Origin: DATJPR01 sp963752915
Lineage (GTDB): Bacteria > Bacteroidota > Ignavibacteria > UBA10030 > UBA6906
Length of the DNA: 64,000 bases
Assembly: GCA_963752915.1 (NCBI GenBank)
Contig: CAVVZZ010000003.1
Coordinates: 108,930-172,929, forward strand
Direction of reading: 5' to 3'
The position numbers were made by a program, and so were the translations under genes. The notes under the pieces were generated by a model, which was not told the DNA's origin, ran no database searches, and worked only from the letters and a program-made list of their open reading frames with translations. Position 1 is the stretch's first letter. Each line of letters begins with the position of its first letter. Shown here one piece after another: positions 1 to 9,219 of this stretch.

Positions 1-12
1 TAGGCTGATTGT

Positions 13-32
13 GGGCGGGCGCATGTCCGCCC
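13..32 (+). terminator. Possible terminator of an upstream gene
   Basis: Six-base arms GGGCGG (13-18) and CCGCCC (27-32) flank an 8-nt loop just before the rhomboid gene. Only a short, mixed CTCTGTGTT tract follows, so a factor-independent terminator is weakly supported. The preceding gene is outside the window. Confidence 0.25.
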
Positions 33-69
33 CTCTGTGTTGAGGTATTCGGAGTCCAGGAGGATCTGC

Positions 70-981
70 ATGGCAGCGTACGGGCAGGGAACAGGCCCTT
101 ACTACCGGCCAAGTCTGTTCGGCGGGTTTAGTTTCTTTCCCCCCATGATCAAAGCGTTGCTCATCAGCAACGTCGCGATCTGGTTTGTCCTGGATGTCCT
201 CCTGGCGCCGTTCACCGTTGCCGGCGTGCCGATATTCTCCATCTTCAAGGAATACCTCGCCCTGTGGCCCCTTGGCACGAATTTCTGGCCATGGCAGCTT
301 GTCACGTACATGTTCATGCACGGCGGTATCTGGCATCTGTTCTTCAACATGCTGGCCCTCTGGATGTTCGGGATGGAGCTCGAGAATACGTGGGGCTCGC
401 GGAAATTCATCATCTACTATTTCATCTGCGGACTCGGCGCAGGCATCGCGAATCTCCTTGTCGCGCCTCTTGTCGGGCAGGCAGCGCCGACCATCGGCGC
501 TTCCGGCGCAGTGTTCGGAGTCCTGATTGCGTTCGGGATGCTCTTCCCTGACCGCCCGATCTACCTCTACTTCCTTCTGCCTGTCAAAGCAAAGTACTTC
601 ATCGCGGTCTATATCGGGTTGGAATTGTTCTATGGCGTTACCGGAACGACCGACGGCGTTGCGCATTTTGCCCACCTCGGCGGCGCGGCAGTCGGATTTA
701 TCTACCTCCTGAATGAAATGAATCTGCTTCCGTTCCGGAGGTGGTTCAATGCCCTCCGGCCGGTGACGAAAGACCCGTGGAGGTCGACACACACGCCCGA
801 CGCCGATACCCGCCCCGCAAAGTTCTATGACATCACGACGGGGAAGCAGATGGATGACAAGGAGGAAGTGAGTCAGGAGGTCGTCGACGCAATTCTCGAC
901 AAGATCAGCAAGGGCGGGTATCAGAGTCTGACCGAGGAAGAGAAACGTCTTCTTTTTGAGGCGAGCAAGAAGATCCACTAA
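70..981 (+). CDS. Rhomboid family intramembrane serine protease
   Basis: Polytopic membrane protein of 303 residues that should cleave transmembrane helices within the bilayer. The catalytic serine lies in a GASG motif (TIGASGAVFG, about residue 145) and the catalytic histidine in HFAHLGG (about residue 207); the HGGIWHLFFNMLALWMFG segment is the conserved rhomboid L1/TM2 region. The soluble C-terminal tail (about residues 240-303), ending in an acidic and basic helical stretch (SLTEEEKRLLFEASKK), resembles the small tail domain found in Bacteroidota rhomboids. An AGGAGG ribosome-binding site at 58-63 supports ATG 70 rather than the ATG at 37. Substrate unknown. Confidence 0.9.
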   Translation: MAAYGQGTGPYYRPSLFGGFSFFPPMIKALLISNVAIWFVLDVLLAPFTVAGVPIFSIFKEYLALWPLGTNFWPWQLVTYMFMHGGIWHLFFNMLALWMFGMELENTWGSRKFIIYYFICGLGAGIANLLVAPLVGQAAPTIGASGAVFGVLIAFGMLFPDRPIYLYFLLPVKAKYFIAVYIGLELFYGVTGTTDGVAHFAHLGGAAVGFIYLLNEMNLLPFRRWFNALRPVTKDPWRSTHTPDADTRPAKFYDITTGKQMDDKEEVSQEVVDAILDKISKGGYQSLTEEEKRLLFEASKKIH

Positions 982-1043
982 CCGAAAGGACGGCGGTCGC
1001 GCTTTCCGGAGATCTTCAGAGGCGTGCGAGTCGTGCTGCAGCA

Positions 1044-2177
1044 ATGAACATCGAGATCCCAGCCGTGAACGAAACCGAGGCACGTCCCTCGTCAGCTCCG
1101 CAACCTCCGTACGCAAGCCGGCGCCGCATGACGCGGCAGGTGAACATCGGCGGCATCAAGGTCGGGGGAGGCGCTCCGATCTCGGTCCAGACGATGACGA
1201 AGACAAAAACGGCTGACGTCGAAGCGACCGTTCGGCAGATTGTGCAGGCGACCGATGCCGGGTGCGACATCGTCCGTGTGACCGTCAATGACAAGGAAGC
1301 CGCGGAAGCCATCGGCGAAATCGTCAGGCAGTCTCCCATCCCGGTCGTCGCCGATATTCATTTCAATCATGTCTTTGCGCTGAAAGCGATCGAGGGGAAC
1401 GTCGCAAAAGTCCGCCTCAACCCGGGAAACATCGGGAGCCGCGACAGGATTCACCAGGTGCTTTCCGCCGCGAAGGACAAAGGGATCCCGATCCGGATCG
1501 GCGTCAATTCCGGCTCCCTCGAGGAGGACATCCTCGAAAAACATGGGTACCCGACAGCGGAAGCGCTCTATGAGAGCGCGATGCGCCACGTCGCAATCTG
1601 CGACGAGTTCGGATTTCGGGACGTTATCATCTCGGTGAAATCGACGGACGTCCGACTGATGATCGAAGCGTACCGTCTCGTCGCTGCGCGAACGGACATC
1701 CCCCTCCACCTCGGGGTGACCGAAGCAGGCCCGACGCGGCCCGGGACGATCAAATCTGCGGTCGGCATTGGGACGCTCCTCGCAGAGGGGATCGGCGATA
1801 CGATCAGAGTCTCTCTGACGGACGAACCGGCGAAAGAGGTCGAAGTCGGAAAGGAAATTCTCCGATCGCTCGGTCTCGCTTCGCGGAACGTCGAATTGAT
1901 CGCCTGCCCGACATGCGGACGGCTGGACGTTGACCTGTTCGGCATCATGCGAGAGCTCGAGGTTCGCCTGGCGGGGGTCAAGAAACCGGTGAAGATCGCC
2001 GTCCTGGGATGCGTCGTCAACGGCCCGGGAGAAGCGAGCGAAGCCGACATCGGCATCGCCGCGGGGAAGGGCGTCGCAATTCTCTATCGGAAGGGTGAGG
2101 TTGTTCGTCATGTGAAGGAGTCGGAGATTGTCGATGTCATCGTGGAAGAGGTGGAGCGCTTTCAGCCTGAATCCTGA
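1044..2177 (+). CDS. ispG: 4-hydroxy-3-methylbut-2-en-1-yl diphosphate synthase (flavodoxin)
   Basis: Penultimate iron-sulfur enzyme of the MEP isoprenoid pathway, converting MEcPP to HMBPP. At 377 residues it has a TIM-barrel N-terminal domain (from RRMTRQVNIGGIKVGG) and a C-terminal 4Fe-4S domain with CPTCGR and GCVVNGPGE, supplying the three cluster cysteines and the glutamate ligand. This is the compact two-domain form, without the large insert domain reported for many Bacteroidota, Chlorobi and plant enzymes. About 28 residues precede the conserved start, so translation could begin later (for example ATG 1128). ispD is also in the window (26496). Confidence 0.96.
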   Translation: MNIEIPAVNETEARPSSAPQPPYASRRRMTRQVNIGGIKVGGGAPISVQTMTKTKTADVEATVRQIVQATDAGCDIVRVTVNDKEAAEAIGEIVRQSPIPVVADIHFNHVFALKAIEGNVAKVRLNPGNIGSRDRIHQVLSAAKDKGIPIRIGVNSGSLEEDILEKHGYPTAEALYESAMRHVAICDEFGFRDVIISVKSTDVRLMIEAYRLVAARTDIPLHLGVTEAGPTRPGTIKSAVGIGTLLAEGIGDTIRVSLTDEPAKEVEVGKEILRSLGLASRNVELIACPTCGRLDVDLFGIMRELEVRLAGVKKPVKIAVLGCVVNGPGEASEADIGIAAGKGVAILYRKGEVVRHVKESEIVDVIVEEVERFQPES

Positions 2178-2215
2178 GCAGGGTTCACCCCAATCGTTCA
2201 CGTCCACTCAACTTC

Positions 2216-3013
2216 ATGCCTTCACACCTGAATATCCTCTTCATCGGTGACGTCGTCGGTACTCCCGGCCTGGAACTCGCCTCAACGCTCATTCCCAACT
2301 ACCTCAAGAAGTACGAGATCGATTTTCTGATCGTGAACGGCGAGAACGTTACCGAAGGAAAGGGGATTTCGGAGGAACACGCAAAAAAGATCTTTGAACT
2401 GGGGGCCCATGTCATCTCCACAGGCAACCATGTCTGGGACCGGTGGGACAGCCGAAAGGTCCTCGGAAGCGACCGACGCATTCTCCGGCCGATGAACTAC
2501 CCGAAGGAAAACGGCGGCAACGGCTTCGTCGTCGTCGATCTCGGCGAAAAGGGGAAGGCCGCGGTCCTGAATCTGCAGGGACGTGTCTACATGCAGGCGA
2601 TCGACGATCCGTTCAAGACCGCCGACTGGGTCCTGTCGAAGATCCACGAAGAGACAAATGTGATTGTCGTTGATTTCCATGCCGACGCGACCGCCGAGAA
2701 AATGGCGATGGGGTGGCACCTGGACGGCAAAGTCTCCGCCGTTCTGGGGACGCATACCCACACGCCGACCGCAGACGGCCGCATCCTTCCGCGCGGGACC
2801 GCCTACCAGACTGACGTCGGGATGACGGGACCGTATGACTCCGTTCTCGGGATGAAAAAGGACCTTGCCATCCGACGGCTCATGCTCTCCACGCCGCACA
2901 AATATGAGGTCGCCTCACACGACGTCCGGATCGCCGGCGTCTACCTCCGCGTGGACCGTGAGAGCGGCCGGGCGGAGAAGATGGAAAGTTTCGTGTTCCC
3001 CTCGTTCGCGTAA
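2216..3013 (+). CDS. YmdB/TIGR00282-family metallophosphoesterase
   Basis: Cytoplasmic 265-residue binuclear metallophosphoesterase. The motifs are in family order: NILFIGDVVG near the N-terminus, NGENVTEGKG, STGNHVWDR, VDFHADATAEK and GTHTHTPTADGRILP near the C-terminus, providing the Asp, Asn and His metal ligands. Characterised relatives (Bacillus YmdB) hydrolyse 2',3'-cyclic nucleotides and affect mRNA turnover and biofilm decisions; whether that role holds here is inference. It sits 38 bp after ispG and 20 bp before folD, in the same direction. Confidence 0.9.
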   Translation: MPSHLNILFIGDVVGTPGLELASTLIPNYLKKYEIDFLIVNGENVTEGKGISEEHAKKIFELGAHVISTGNHVWDRWDSRKVLGSDRRILRPMNYPKENGGNGFVVVDLGEKGKAAVLNLQGRVYMQAIDDPFKTADWVLSKIHEETNVIVVDFHADATAEKMAMGWHLDGKVSAVLGTHTHTPTADGRILPRGTAYQTDVGMTGPYDSVLGMKKDLAIRRLMLSTPHKYEVASHDVRIAGVYLRVDRESGRAEKMESFVFPSFA

Positions 3014-3033
3014 AGGACGCTGTTCTATTCCCC

Positions 3034-3945
3034 ATGAGCGCAAGGATCATCGACGGCAAGATCATTGCCGAGCAAATCAAGAAGGAAGTCCGCACCGGCG
3101 CCGAGTCGCTCCAACGCGATCACGGTATTACCCCCGGCCTGGCCTTCATTCTGGTCGGCGAGAACCCGTCCTCCCAGGTCTACGTCCGATCCAAGGGCAA
3201 AGCCTGCACCGAGCTCGGATACTATTCCGTTACCGAAACCCTCCCTGCAGATGCATCCGAAGAATCGATCCTTCGTTTGATCGATCAGTTCAACATCGAC
3301 AAGCGCATCCATGGCATTCTCGTGCAGCTGCCGTTGCCTTCACACCTCCATGAACAACACATCATCGAGGCGATCGATCCGTCGAAAGACGTCGACGGAT
3401 TTCATCCCGTGAATGTCGGCAGACTGCTTCTCGGCGAGCCGTGCCTTCGACCGTGCACTCCGGCCGGCGTCCATGAGATGCTGCTACGGAGCGGTATCGA
3501 TCCGGGAGGGAAACATGTGGTTGTTGTGGGAAGGAGCAATATCGTGGGGAAGCCCGTCGCGAGCATCCTGATGCAGAAGCAGCGCGGTGCGAACGCCATT
3601 GTCACGATCGCACATACCGGCGCGAAAGATCTCCGGCCGTATCTCCGCGAAGCGGACATTCTTGTTGCGGCGATCGGGAGGCCGAAGGCGATCACGGGAG
3701 ATTCCTTGAAGCCCGGATGCGTGGTCATCGACGTGGGTATCAACCGTGTCCCCGATGCATCGACAAAAACCGGCACGCGGCTCGTCGGCGATGTCGATTT
3801 TGATTCGGCAGTGACGGTTGCATCGGCGATCACACCCGTCCCGGGCGGCGTCGGCCTGATGACGATTGCGATGCTGATGAAGAACACCCTCGAGGCCGCC
3901 ACTGCGACGGTTCTCCGGCGCGCAACGACTCCCACGCCGCGATGA
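3034..3945 (+). CDS. folD: Bifunctional methylenetetrahydrofolate dehydrogenase/cyclohydrolase
   Basis: Interconverts 5,10-methylene-, methenyl- and 10-formyl-tetrahydrofolate in cytosolic one-carbon metabolism. The 303-residue length is typical. The catalytic Tyr/Lys region is SQVYVRSKGKAC (about residues 47-58), followed by the GILVQLPLP substrate-binding motif, KDVDGFHP, the Rossmann signature VVVGRSNIVGKPV and the C-terminal PVPGGVGLMT. The usual proline after GGVG is leucine here, a minor change. Confidence 0.96.
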   Translation: MSARIIDGKIIAEQIKKEVRTGAESLQRDHGITPGLAFILVGENPSSQVYVRSKGKACTELGYYSVTETLPADASEESILRLIDQFNIDKRIHGILVQLPLPSHLHEQHIIEAIDPSKDVDGFHPVNVGRLLLGEPCLRPCTPAGVHEMLLRSGIDPGGKHVVVVGRSNIVGKPVASILMQKQRGANAIVTIAHTGAKDLRPYLREADILVAAIGRPKAITGDSLKPGCVVIDVGINRVPDASTKTGTRLVGDVDFDSAVTVASAITPVPGGVGLMTIAMLMKNTLEAATATVLRRATTPTPR

Positions 3946-4013
3946 ATCGGTTGTTTCTCGCCCCATTTTTCGGTACTTTTTGACACCTACCGTTCTCTCT
4001 TCACGAGGATTCT

Positions 4014-5573
4014 ATGGCTACTCCGAAATTTAAGAACGAAACGTGTGTCGATTTTTCAAAACCTGCGATTGCGAAGAAACAGGAAGCGGCGATCGCTGCC
4101 CTGCGCGCGAAACTCGGGAAGGAATACCCGATTGTCGTCGGCGCCGAAGAGATCGTGATGGATCAGAAGTTCAACTCGTACAACCCCTCCCGTTCGTCGG
4201 AGGTTGTGGGAATATTTCAACGCGGTGACGCAGCTGTGGCGCAAAAAGCGATCGCGGTCGCCTTCGAGACCTTTGGGCGATGGAAGAACGTCCCGGCTGA
4301 AAAACGGGCGCAGTATCTTTTCAAGGCCGCGAAAGTCATGCGCCGGCGCAGGTTCGAACTGAATGCCGTGGAAGTCCTTGAAGTCGGCAAAACATGGCCG
4401 GAAGCAGACGCGGATGTCGCCGAAGCCATCGACTTCCTTGAGTTTTACGGCCGCGAAGCACTCCGGTACGGGAAAGAGTTTCCGGTCGAGAAAGCAAAAG
4501 GAGAGCGCGGCAAGGTCGTCTATCTCCCCCTGGGTGTCGGCGTCGTCATTCCGCCGTGGAATTTTCCCCTTGCCATTCTTGCGGGAATGACCTCTGCGGC
4601 AATCGTCACCGGGAACACCGTCGTGCTGAAGCCGTCATCGGATTCCCCGCTGACCGGCTGGATGTACATGGACGTCATGAAGGAAGTCGGATTGCCCCCG
4701 GGTGTCGTGAATTTCGTCTCGGGTCCGGGCGGATCGGTCGGGGACACGCTTGTTGCGCATCCGAAGACCCGGTTCGTCTCGTTTACCGGATCGAAGGAGG
4801 TCGGGATCCACATCAATGAGGTGGCGGCGAAAGTCCAGCCGGGCCAGATCTGGCTCAAGCGCGTCGTCGCGGAAATGGGAGGAAAGGACTCAATCGTGGT
4901 TGACGAAGGCGTCAATCTCGACGAGGCCGCTCACGGAGTCATGGTATCCGCCTTCGGGTTCCAGGGGCAGAAATGCTCTGCGTGTTCCCGCGTCATCGTC
5001 CACGAAAAAGTCCATGACGCATTCGTTGCCGCGCTCACAAAGAAAGTTGACGCGCTCGCAGTGGGAGATGCCGCCGACAACGCGAACTACATGGGCCCCG
5101 TGGTGAATGCATCGTCGCAGGAGAAGATCCTTGCGTACGTTCAAAAAGCCGTGGCAGAAGGCGGTCGCGTTGTGGCAGGAGGGACGAAAGCAGGGGAGGG
5201 AGGCTATTTTATCCGGCCGACCGTCATCGCCGACGTTCGACCGGACGCGACGATCGCCCAGGAAGAAATCTTCGGTCCGGTTCTTGCCGTCATTAAGGCC
5301 AGGGACTTCCAGGATGCGTTGCGCATTGCGAACAACACGGAGTTCGGTCTCACCGGGGCGGTCTATTCGAAGAACCAGAAGCATCTTCGACAGGCGGAAG
5401 GAGAATTCTTTGTCGGAAATCTGTATATCAACCGAAAGTGCACGGGGGCGCTTGTCGGCGTCCATCCTTTCGGCGGGTTCAACATGAGCGGAACGGATTC
5501 GAAAGCGGGTGGCCGCGACTATCTCCTGCTCTATCATCAGGCGAAGTCCGTCGCGGAGAAGGTCAGGAAGTGA
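4014..5573 (+). CDS. pruA: L-glutamate gamma-semialdehyde (1-pyrroline-5-carboxylate) dehydrogenase
   Basis: NAD-dependent aldehyde dehydrogenase that oxidises glutamate semialdehyde to glutamate in proline and arginine catabolism. The 519-residue length and sequence fit the stand-alone RocA/PruA2 type, not the bifunctional PutA. Visible motifs are PPWNFPLAI (cofactor), FTGSKEVG, VAEMGGKDSIVV with the general-base Glu, and FQGQKCSACSR with the nucleophilic Cys. No proline dehydrogenase is adjacent. An AGGA ribosome-binding site precedes ATG 4014. Confidence 0.93.
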   Translation: MATPKFKNETCVDFSKPAIAKKQEAAIAALRAKLGKEYPIVVGAEEIVMDQKFNSYNPSRSSEVVGIFQRGDAAVAQKAIAVAFETFGRWKNVPAEKRAQYLFKAAKVMRRRRFELNAVEVLEVGKTWPEADADVAEAIDFLEFYGREALRYGKEFPVEKAKGERGKVVYLPLGVGVVIPPWNFPLAILAGMTSAAIVTGNTVVLKPSSDSPLTGWMYMDVMKEVGLPPGVVNFVSGPGGSVGDTLVAHPKTRFVSFTGSKEVGIHINEVAAKVQPGQIWLKRVVAEMGGKDSIVVDEGVNLDEAAHGVMVSAFGFQGQKCSACSRVIVHEKVHDAFVAALTKKVDALAVGDAADNANYMGPVVNASSQEKILAYVQKAVAEGGRVVAGGTKAGEGGYFIRPTVIADVRPDATIAQEEIFGPVLAVIKARDFQDALRIANNTEFGLTGAVYSKNQKHLRQAEGEFFVGNLYINRKCTGALVGVHPFGGFNMSGTDSKAGGRDYLLLYHQAKSVAEKVRK

Positions 5574-5608
5574 ATGGAGGAACGTAGGACCGAGCATCCG
5601 GAGCAACC

Positions 5609-6794
5609 ATGAAAGTCCACGAGCATCAGGCAAAAGACATCCTGCGGAAGTTTGATGTGGCGGTGCCGGCAGGCAAAGTCGCGTTTTCGCCGGACGAGGC
5701 CGTCCGCGCGGCAGAGCAGATCGGAGGATCGGTGTGGGTTGTGAAGGCACAGATCCATGCGGGCGGACGGGGAAAGGGCGGCGGAGTGAAGCTTGCGAGA
5801 GGCCTCGACGAGGTGCGAACGCTCGCGACCACGATGCTCGGGATGACACTGGTGACGCACCAGACAGGCCCGGAAGGGAGGAAGGTCCAACGCCTTCTCG
5901 TAGAGCAAGGGGTCAACATTGCCAGGGAACTCTACGTCGGGAGTCACGCTGGACCGCGCGACATCGCGCAATGTAGTGATGGCGTCGACTGAAGGAGGAG
6001 TAGAAATTGAAAAGGTGGCTTCCGAGTCGCCGGACAAGATCCTCAAAGTCTCCGTCGACCGCGGACTCGGATTTCAACCCTATCAGGCGAGGGCGCTGGC
6101 CTTCGGTCTCGGACTCACAGGTGATGCATTCCGGAACGGGGTCAAGTTCCTGAGTTCGCTGTACCGCGCGTACGACTCCATGGATTGCTCGCTTGCAGAG
6201 ATCAACCCGCTGGTCGTGACCGCGGAAGGCGCCGTCATCGCCCTGGACGCAAAGATCAATTTCGACGACAACGCACTGGAGCGGCATCCGGAACTGGCGG
6301 GGCTTCGGGATCTGAATGAAGAGGACCCGCTCGAGATCGAGGCGTCGAAATCGAACCTGAACTACATCAAGCTCGACGGGAACGTCGGCTGCATGGTCAA
6401 CGGGGCCGGGCTGGCGATGGCCACGATGGATCTGATCAAGCTCGCGGGGGGAGAGCCCGCGAATTTCCTCGACGTCGGCGGCGGCGCCAGCGTTGAGACA
6501 ACTTCCGCCGGATTCAAAATCATCCTTTCCGACCCCCACGTCAAGGCCGTGCTCATCAATATCTTCGGCGGGATCGTGCGATGCGACCGCGTTGCCAGCG
6601 GCGTTGTTGAAGCCGCGAAGCGTGTTGACATCAAGGTGCCGGTGGTCATTCGCCTTGCGGGGACGAATGCCGAACTGGCAGGGGAGATTCTAAAGGCATC
6701 CGGGATGAACTTTCTTGTCGCCACAAGCTTCAAGGATGCCGCAGAAAAAGTCACCGCCGCGATTTCGGGCGAGACCCAACTCCATGAGGCCTGA
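5609..6794 (+). pseudogene. sucC: Succinyl-CoA ligase beta subunit, interrupted by a +1 frameshift
   Basis: Beta subunit of succinyl-CoA synthetase (TCA cycle substrate-level phosphorylation). The first part (5609 to about 5938, MKVHEHQAKDILRKFDV...) has the ATP-grasp AQIHAGGRGKGGGVKL motif. The second part, in the next frame, continues GVTLDRATSRNVVMASTEGG and ends ISGETQLHEA at 6794. Removing one base from TCGGGAGTC at 5939-5942 restores the family sequence ELYVGVTLDRA. No programmed-frameshift signal of the prfB type is visible, and both halves are well conserved, so a single-base sequencing or assembly insertion is more likely than gene loss. sucD is not adjacent; gatB overlaps the 3' end. 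Confidence 0.88.
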
Positions 6795-8265
6795 TGCCCG
6801 CTATGAACCGGTGATCGGGCTTGAAGTGCACGCCCAGCTCCTCACTGCGTCAAAAGCGTTTTGCGGCTGCTCGACCACCTTCGGCAATGAGCCGAATTCC
6901 AACGTCTGCCCCGTCTGCCTGGGGATGCCCGGGACCCTTCCTGTTCTGAACCTCAACCTCGTGGAATATGTCCTCCGGATGGGACTGGCGACCAACTGCA
7001 CCATCGCGCCGCGATCCATCTTTGCCCGGAAAAACTACTTCTATCCGGACCTCCCGAAAGGGTACCAGATCTCGCAGTACGAAGAGCCAATCTGTGCGAA
7101 CGGTGTTCTGCAAATCGAACTCGAGGACGGGAAGCACAAGGCCATCAGGATTACCCGGATCCACATGGAAGAGGATGCGGGAAAATCGATCCATGATGTG
7201 GACATCGATACCCTTGTCGATGTGAACCGATGCGGTGTGCCGCTCATTGAAATTGTCAGCGAGCCGGACCTCCGCTCTCCCGCTGAGGCCTATGCCTATC
7301 TCACGCATATCCGGCAGATTGTGACGTACCTTGGCATCTGCGATGGGAACATGGAGGAAGGAAGCCTCCGCTGTGATGCGAATGTCTCTGTCCGCCTGAA
7401 GGGGGAATCCCGCCTCGGCACGAAGACGGAGGTCAAGAACATGAATTCCTTCCGGAACGTCGAGCGGGCGCTGACGTTCGAGATCGAGCGGCAGATGCAG
7501 CTCCTCGAAGACGGAGGGAACGTACGTCAGGAGACGCTGCTGTGGGATGCAGATCAGAACGTGGCCGTGCCGATGCGAAGCAAAGAGGAAGCGCACGATT
7601 ACCGGTATTTTCCCGACCCCGACCTCGTCCCGGTTCTCGTGGATGAGCCGTGGATTGCACGTGTGCGCTCACAGCTCCCGGAATTGCCCGCCGACAGGCG
7701 GAACCGATTTATCGGACAGTTCGGGCTGCCGCGGTACGATGCTGATGTACTGACGACGGAACGGGGCATCGCGGAGTATTTTGAGACGGTCGTTCTCGCG
7801 CTGGAACGCGCCGGCCGGAAAACTACGAAGGAAAATGCGAAGGCGGCGAGCAATTGGGTCATGACCGATGTGCTCCGTGTCGTCAGCGACCGAAAAATCC
7901 CTCTCCACGCGTTCCCGATCGAATCACACCGGCTCGCAGCGCTGCTAGGCCTGATTCAGGAGGGGGCGATCAGCGGGACGATCGCGAAACAGGTTTTCGA
8001 ACTGATGCTGGATGTCCCTGATGATCCGAAGACGATCGTTGCTGATCGCGGCTTGTTGCAGGTGTCCGACACCGATGCCATAGCCCGTGCGATCGCTGAG
8101 GTCCTTGCGGCAAACGAGCAGCAGGTTCGGAAGTACCTTGAGGGAAGCGAGAAGGTCTTCGGCTTCTTCGTTGGTGAGACGATGCGCAGGATGAAGGGGA
8201 AGGGGAATCCGAAGGTGATCAACGAACTGCTTCGACAACAACTCGGGCAACGGAAGGGTGCCTGA
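6784..8265 (+). CDS. gatB: Aspartyl/glutamyl-tRNA(Asn/Gln) amidotransferase subunit B
   Basis: Subunit of the GatCAB complex that converts Glu-tRNA(Gln) or Asp-tRNA(Asn) to the amidated form. The product begins MRPDARYEPVIGLEVHAQL and has the GatB signature DVNRCGVPLIEIVSEPDLRSP, the SLRCDANVSVRL motif, a helical domain and a C-terminal YqeY-like tail domain ending in VINELLRQQLGQRKG. The ATG at 6784 lies inside sucC (11-bp overlap), suggesting translational coupling; the next upstream in-frame start at 6715 would add unconserved residues. gatA and gatC are not in the window. Confidence 0.96.
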   Translation: MRPDARYEPVIGLEVHAQLLTASKAFCGCSTTFGNEPNSNVCPVCLGMPGTLPVLNLNLVEYVLRMGLATNCTIAPRSIFARKNYFYPDLPKGYQISQYEEPICANGVLQIELEDGKHKAIRITRIHMEEDAGKSIHDVDIDTLVDVNRCGVPLIEIVSEPDLRSPAEAYAYLTHIRQIVTYLGICDGNMEEGSLRCDANVSVRLKGESRLGTKTEVKNMNSFRNVERALTFEIERQMQLLEDGGNVRQETLLWDADQNVAVPMRSKEEAHDYRYFPDPDLVPVLVDEPWIARVRSQLPELPADRRNRFIGQFGLPRYDADVLTTERGIAEYFETVVLALERAGRKTTKENAKAASNWVMTDVLRVVSDRKIPLHAFPIESHRLAALLGLIQEGAISGTIAKQVFELMLDVPDDPKTIVADRGLLQVSDTDAIARAIAEVLAANEQQVRKYLEGSEKVFGFFVGETMRRMKGKGNPKVINELLRQQLGQRKGA

Positions 8266-8292
8266 GATCCATTCACCTGGAACACACTACCT

Positions 8293-9057
8293 ATGAGACC
8301 AAAGTTCATTGCCGGCAACTGGAAGATGTTCAAGACCCTCGAAGAGAGCGAACAGCTCATCAAGGGCATTGTGAAAGAGTCGCAAACGTTCCCCGAGGGG
8401 GTCCGAGTCGCAGTCTGTCCTCCGTTCACCTCCCTCGCGCTCGCCGCTTCTCTCCTGAAAGGGTCCACAATCCTGCTCGGGGGGCAGAATATGTCTGACC
8501 AGGATGAAGGGGCCTTTACGGGCGAGATCTCCTGGAAGATGCTTCGCTCGGCGGGGTGCACGCATGTCATCCTCGGCCATTCAGAACGGAGACAATATTT
8601 TGGTGAAACGAATGAGAAGGTTAATACGAAAGCCAAAAAGGCTCTCGCCAACGGACTGGTCCCCATCATCTGCGTCGGGGAAACGCTCAAGGAGCGCGAA
8701 GACGGCGTGATGTCGACCGTGATAACGACACAGATCCAGGGCGTGCTTTCGGGATTGAACCAGGACGAGATGAAAAAAGCAGTCATCGCGTATGAACCCG
8801 TGTGGGCCATCGGCACGGGAAAGAATGCAACTCCGGGGCAGGCCCAGGAGGTCCATGCGCTGATCCGGTCGCTCGTCGCGAAACAGTTCTCTTCCGCCAT
8901 CGCTGAAGAGGTGGTCGTTCAATATGGCGGGAGCGTGAAGCCTGACAACGCGGCGGAACTTTTGCGCCAAAAGGACATCGACGGAGCACTCGTCGGTGGC
9001 GCATGCCTCAAACCGGACTCATTCGGGGCGATCATCCGAGCGGCGAAATCGAAGTAG
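8293..9057 (+). CDS. tpiA: Triosephosphate isomerase
   Basis: Glycolytic enzyme interconverting dihydroxyacetone phosphate and glyceraldehyde 3-phosphate. The 254-residue TIM barrel has all catalytic elements: Asn/Lys in GNWKMFKT, the catalytic His in VILGHSERR, the catalytic Glu and flexible lid in AYEPVWAIGTGKNATP, and phosphate binding by QYGGSVKPDNA and DGALVGGACL. A strong hairpin 22 bp downstream probably ends the transcription unit. Confidence 0.97.
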   Translation: MRPKFIAGNWKMFKTLEESEQLIKGIVKESQTFPEGVRVAVCPPFTSLALAASLLKGSTILLGGQNMSDQDEGAFTGEISWKMLRSAGCTHVILGHSERRQYFGETNEKVNTKAKKALANGLVPIICVGETLKEREDGVMSTVITTQIQGVLSGLNQDEMKKAVIAYEPVWAIGTGKNATPGQAQEVHALIRSLVAKQFSSAIAEEVVVQYGGSVKPDNAAELLRQKDIDGALVGGACLKPDSFGAIIRAAKSK

Positions 9058-9079
9058 TACCCGGTCACCAGTGTTCAAC

Positions 9080-9115
9080 AACCGCCTGTCAGCCAGGGAT
9101 TTCTGGCAGGCGGTT
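9080..9115 (+). terminator. Rho-independent terminator after tpiA
   Basis: Thirteen-base arms (9080-9092 and 9103-9115) pair completely, with one G-U pair, around a 10-nt loop. The stem is followed by TTGTTCGTTTT. Position and structure fit termination of the tpiA transcript. Confidence 0.75.
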
Positions 9116-9148
9116 TGTTCGTTTTGGCTCAAAATCATTGATTTTCCT

Positions 9149-9177
9149 TTGCATTCCCAGCCTTTTGTGATTATATT
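9149..9177 (+). promoter_or_regulatory. Sigma70-like promoter for the GH2-like gene
   Basis: TTGCAT (9149-9154) and TATATT (9172-9177) are separated by 17 bp in an AT-rich stretch after the tpiA terminator. Transcription would start near 9184, giving a short leader before the TTG start at 9220. Confidence 0.5.
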
Positions 9178-9219
9178 CCAAAGATGAAGTCTCCTCTCCT
9201 TCAAAGGTCCTGACACGAA

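Noticed and set aside
1092..2207. Long open frame of 371 codons on the minus strand opposite ispG
   Set aside because: It is a shadow of the GC-rich ispG coding sequence; the product is low-complexity, Asp/Arg-rich and has no recognisable motif. Similar long antisense frames oppose ppdK, smc, cstA and queA.
5936..5945. Programmed +1 ribosomal frameshift in sucC
   Set aside because: No CUU-UGA type slippery site, internal Shine-Dalgarno or stop at the shift point is present, and two other genes show the same single-base homopolymer pattern.
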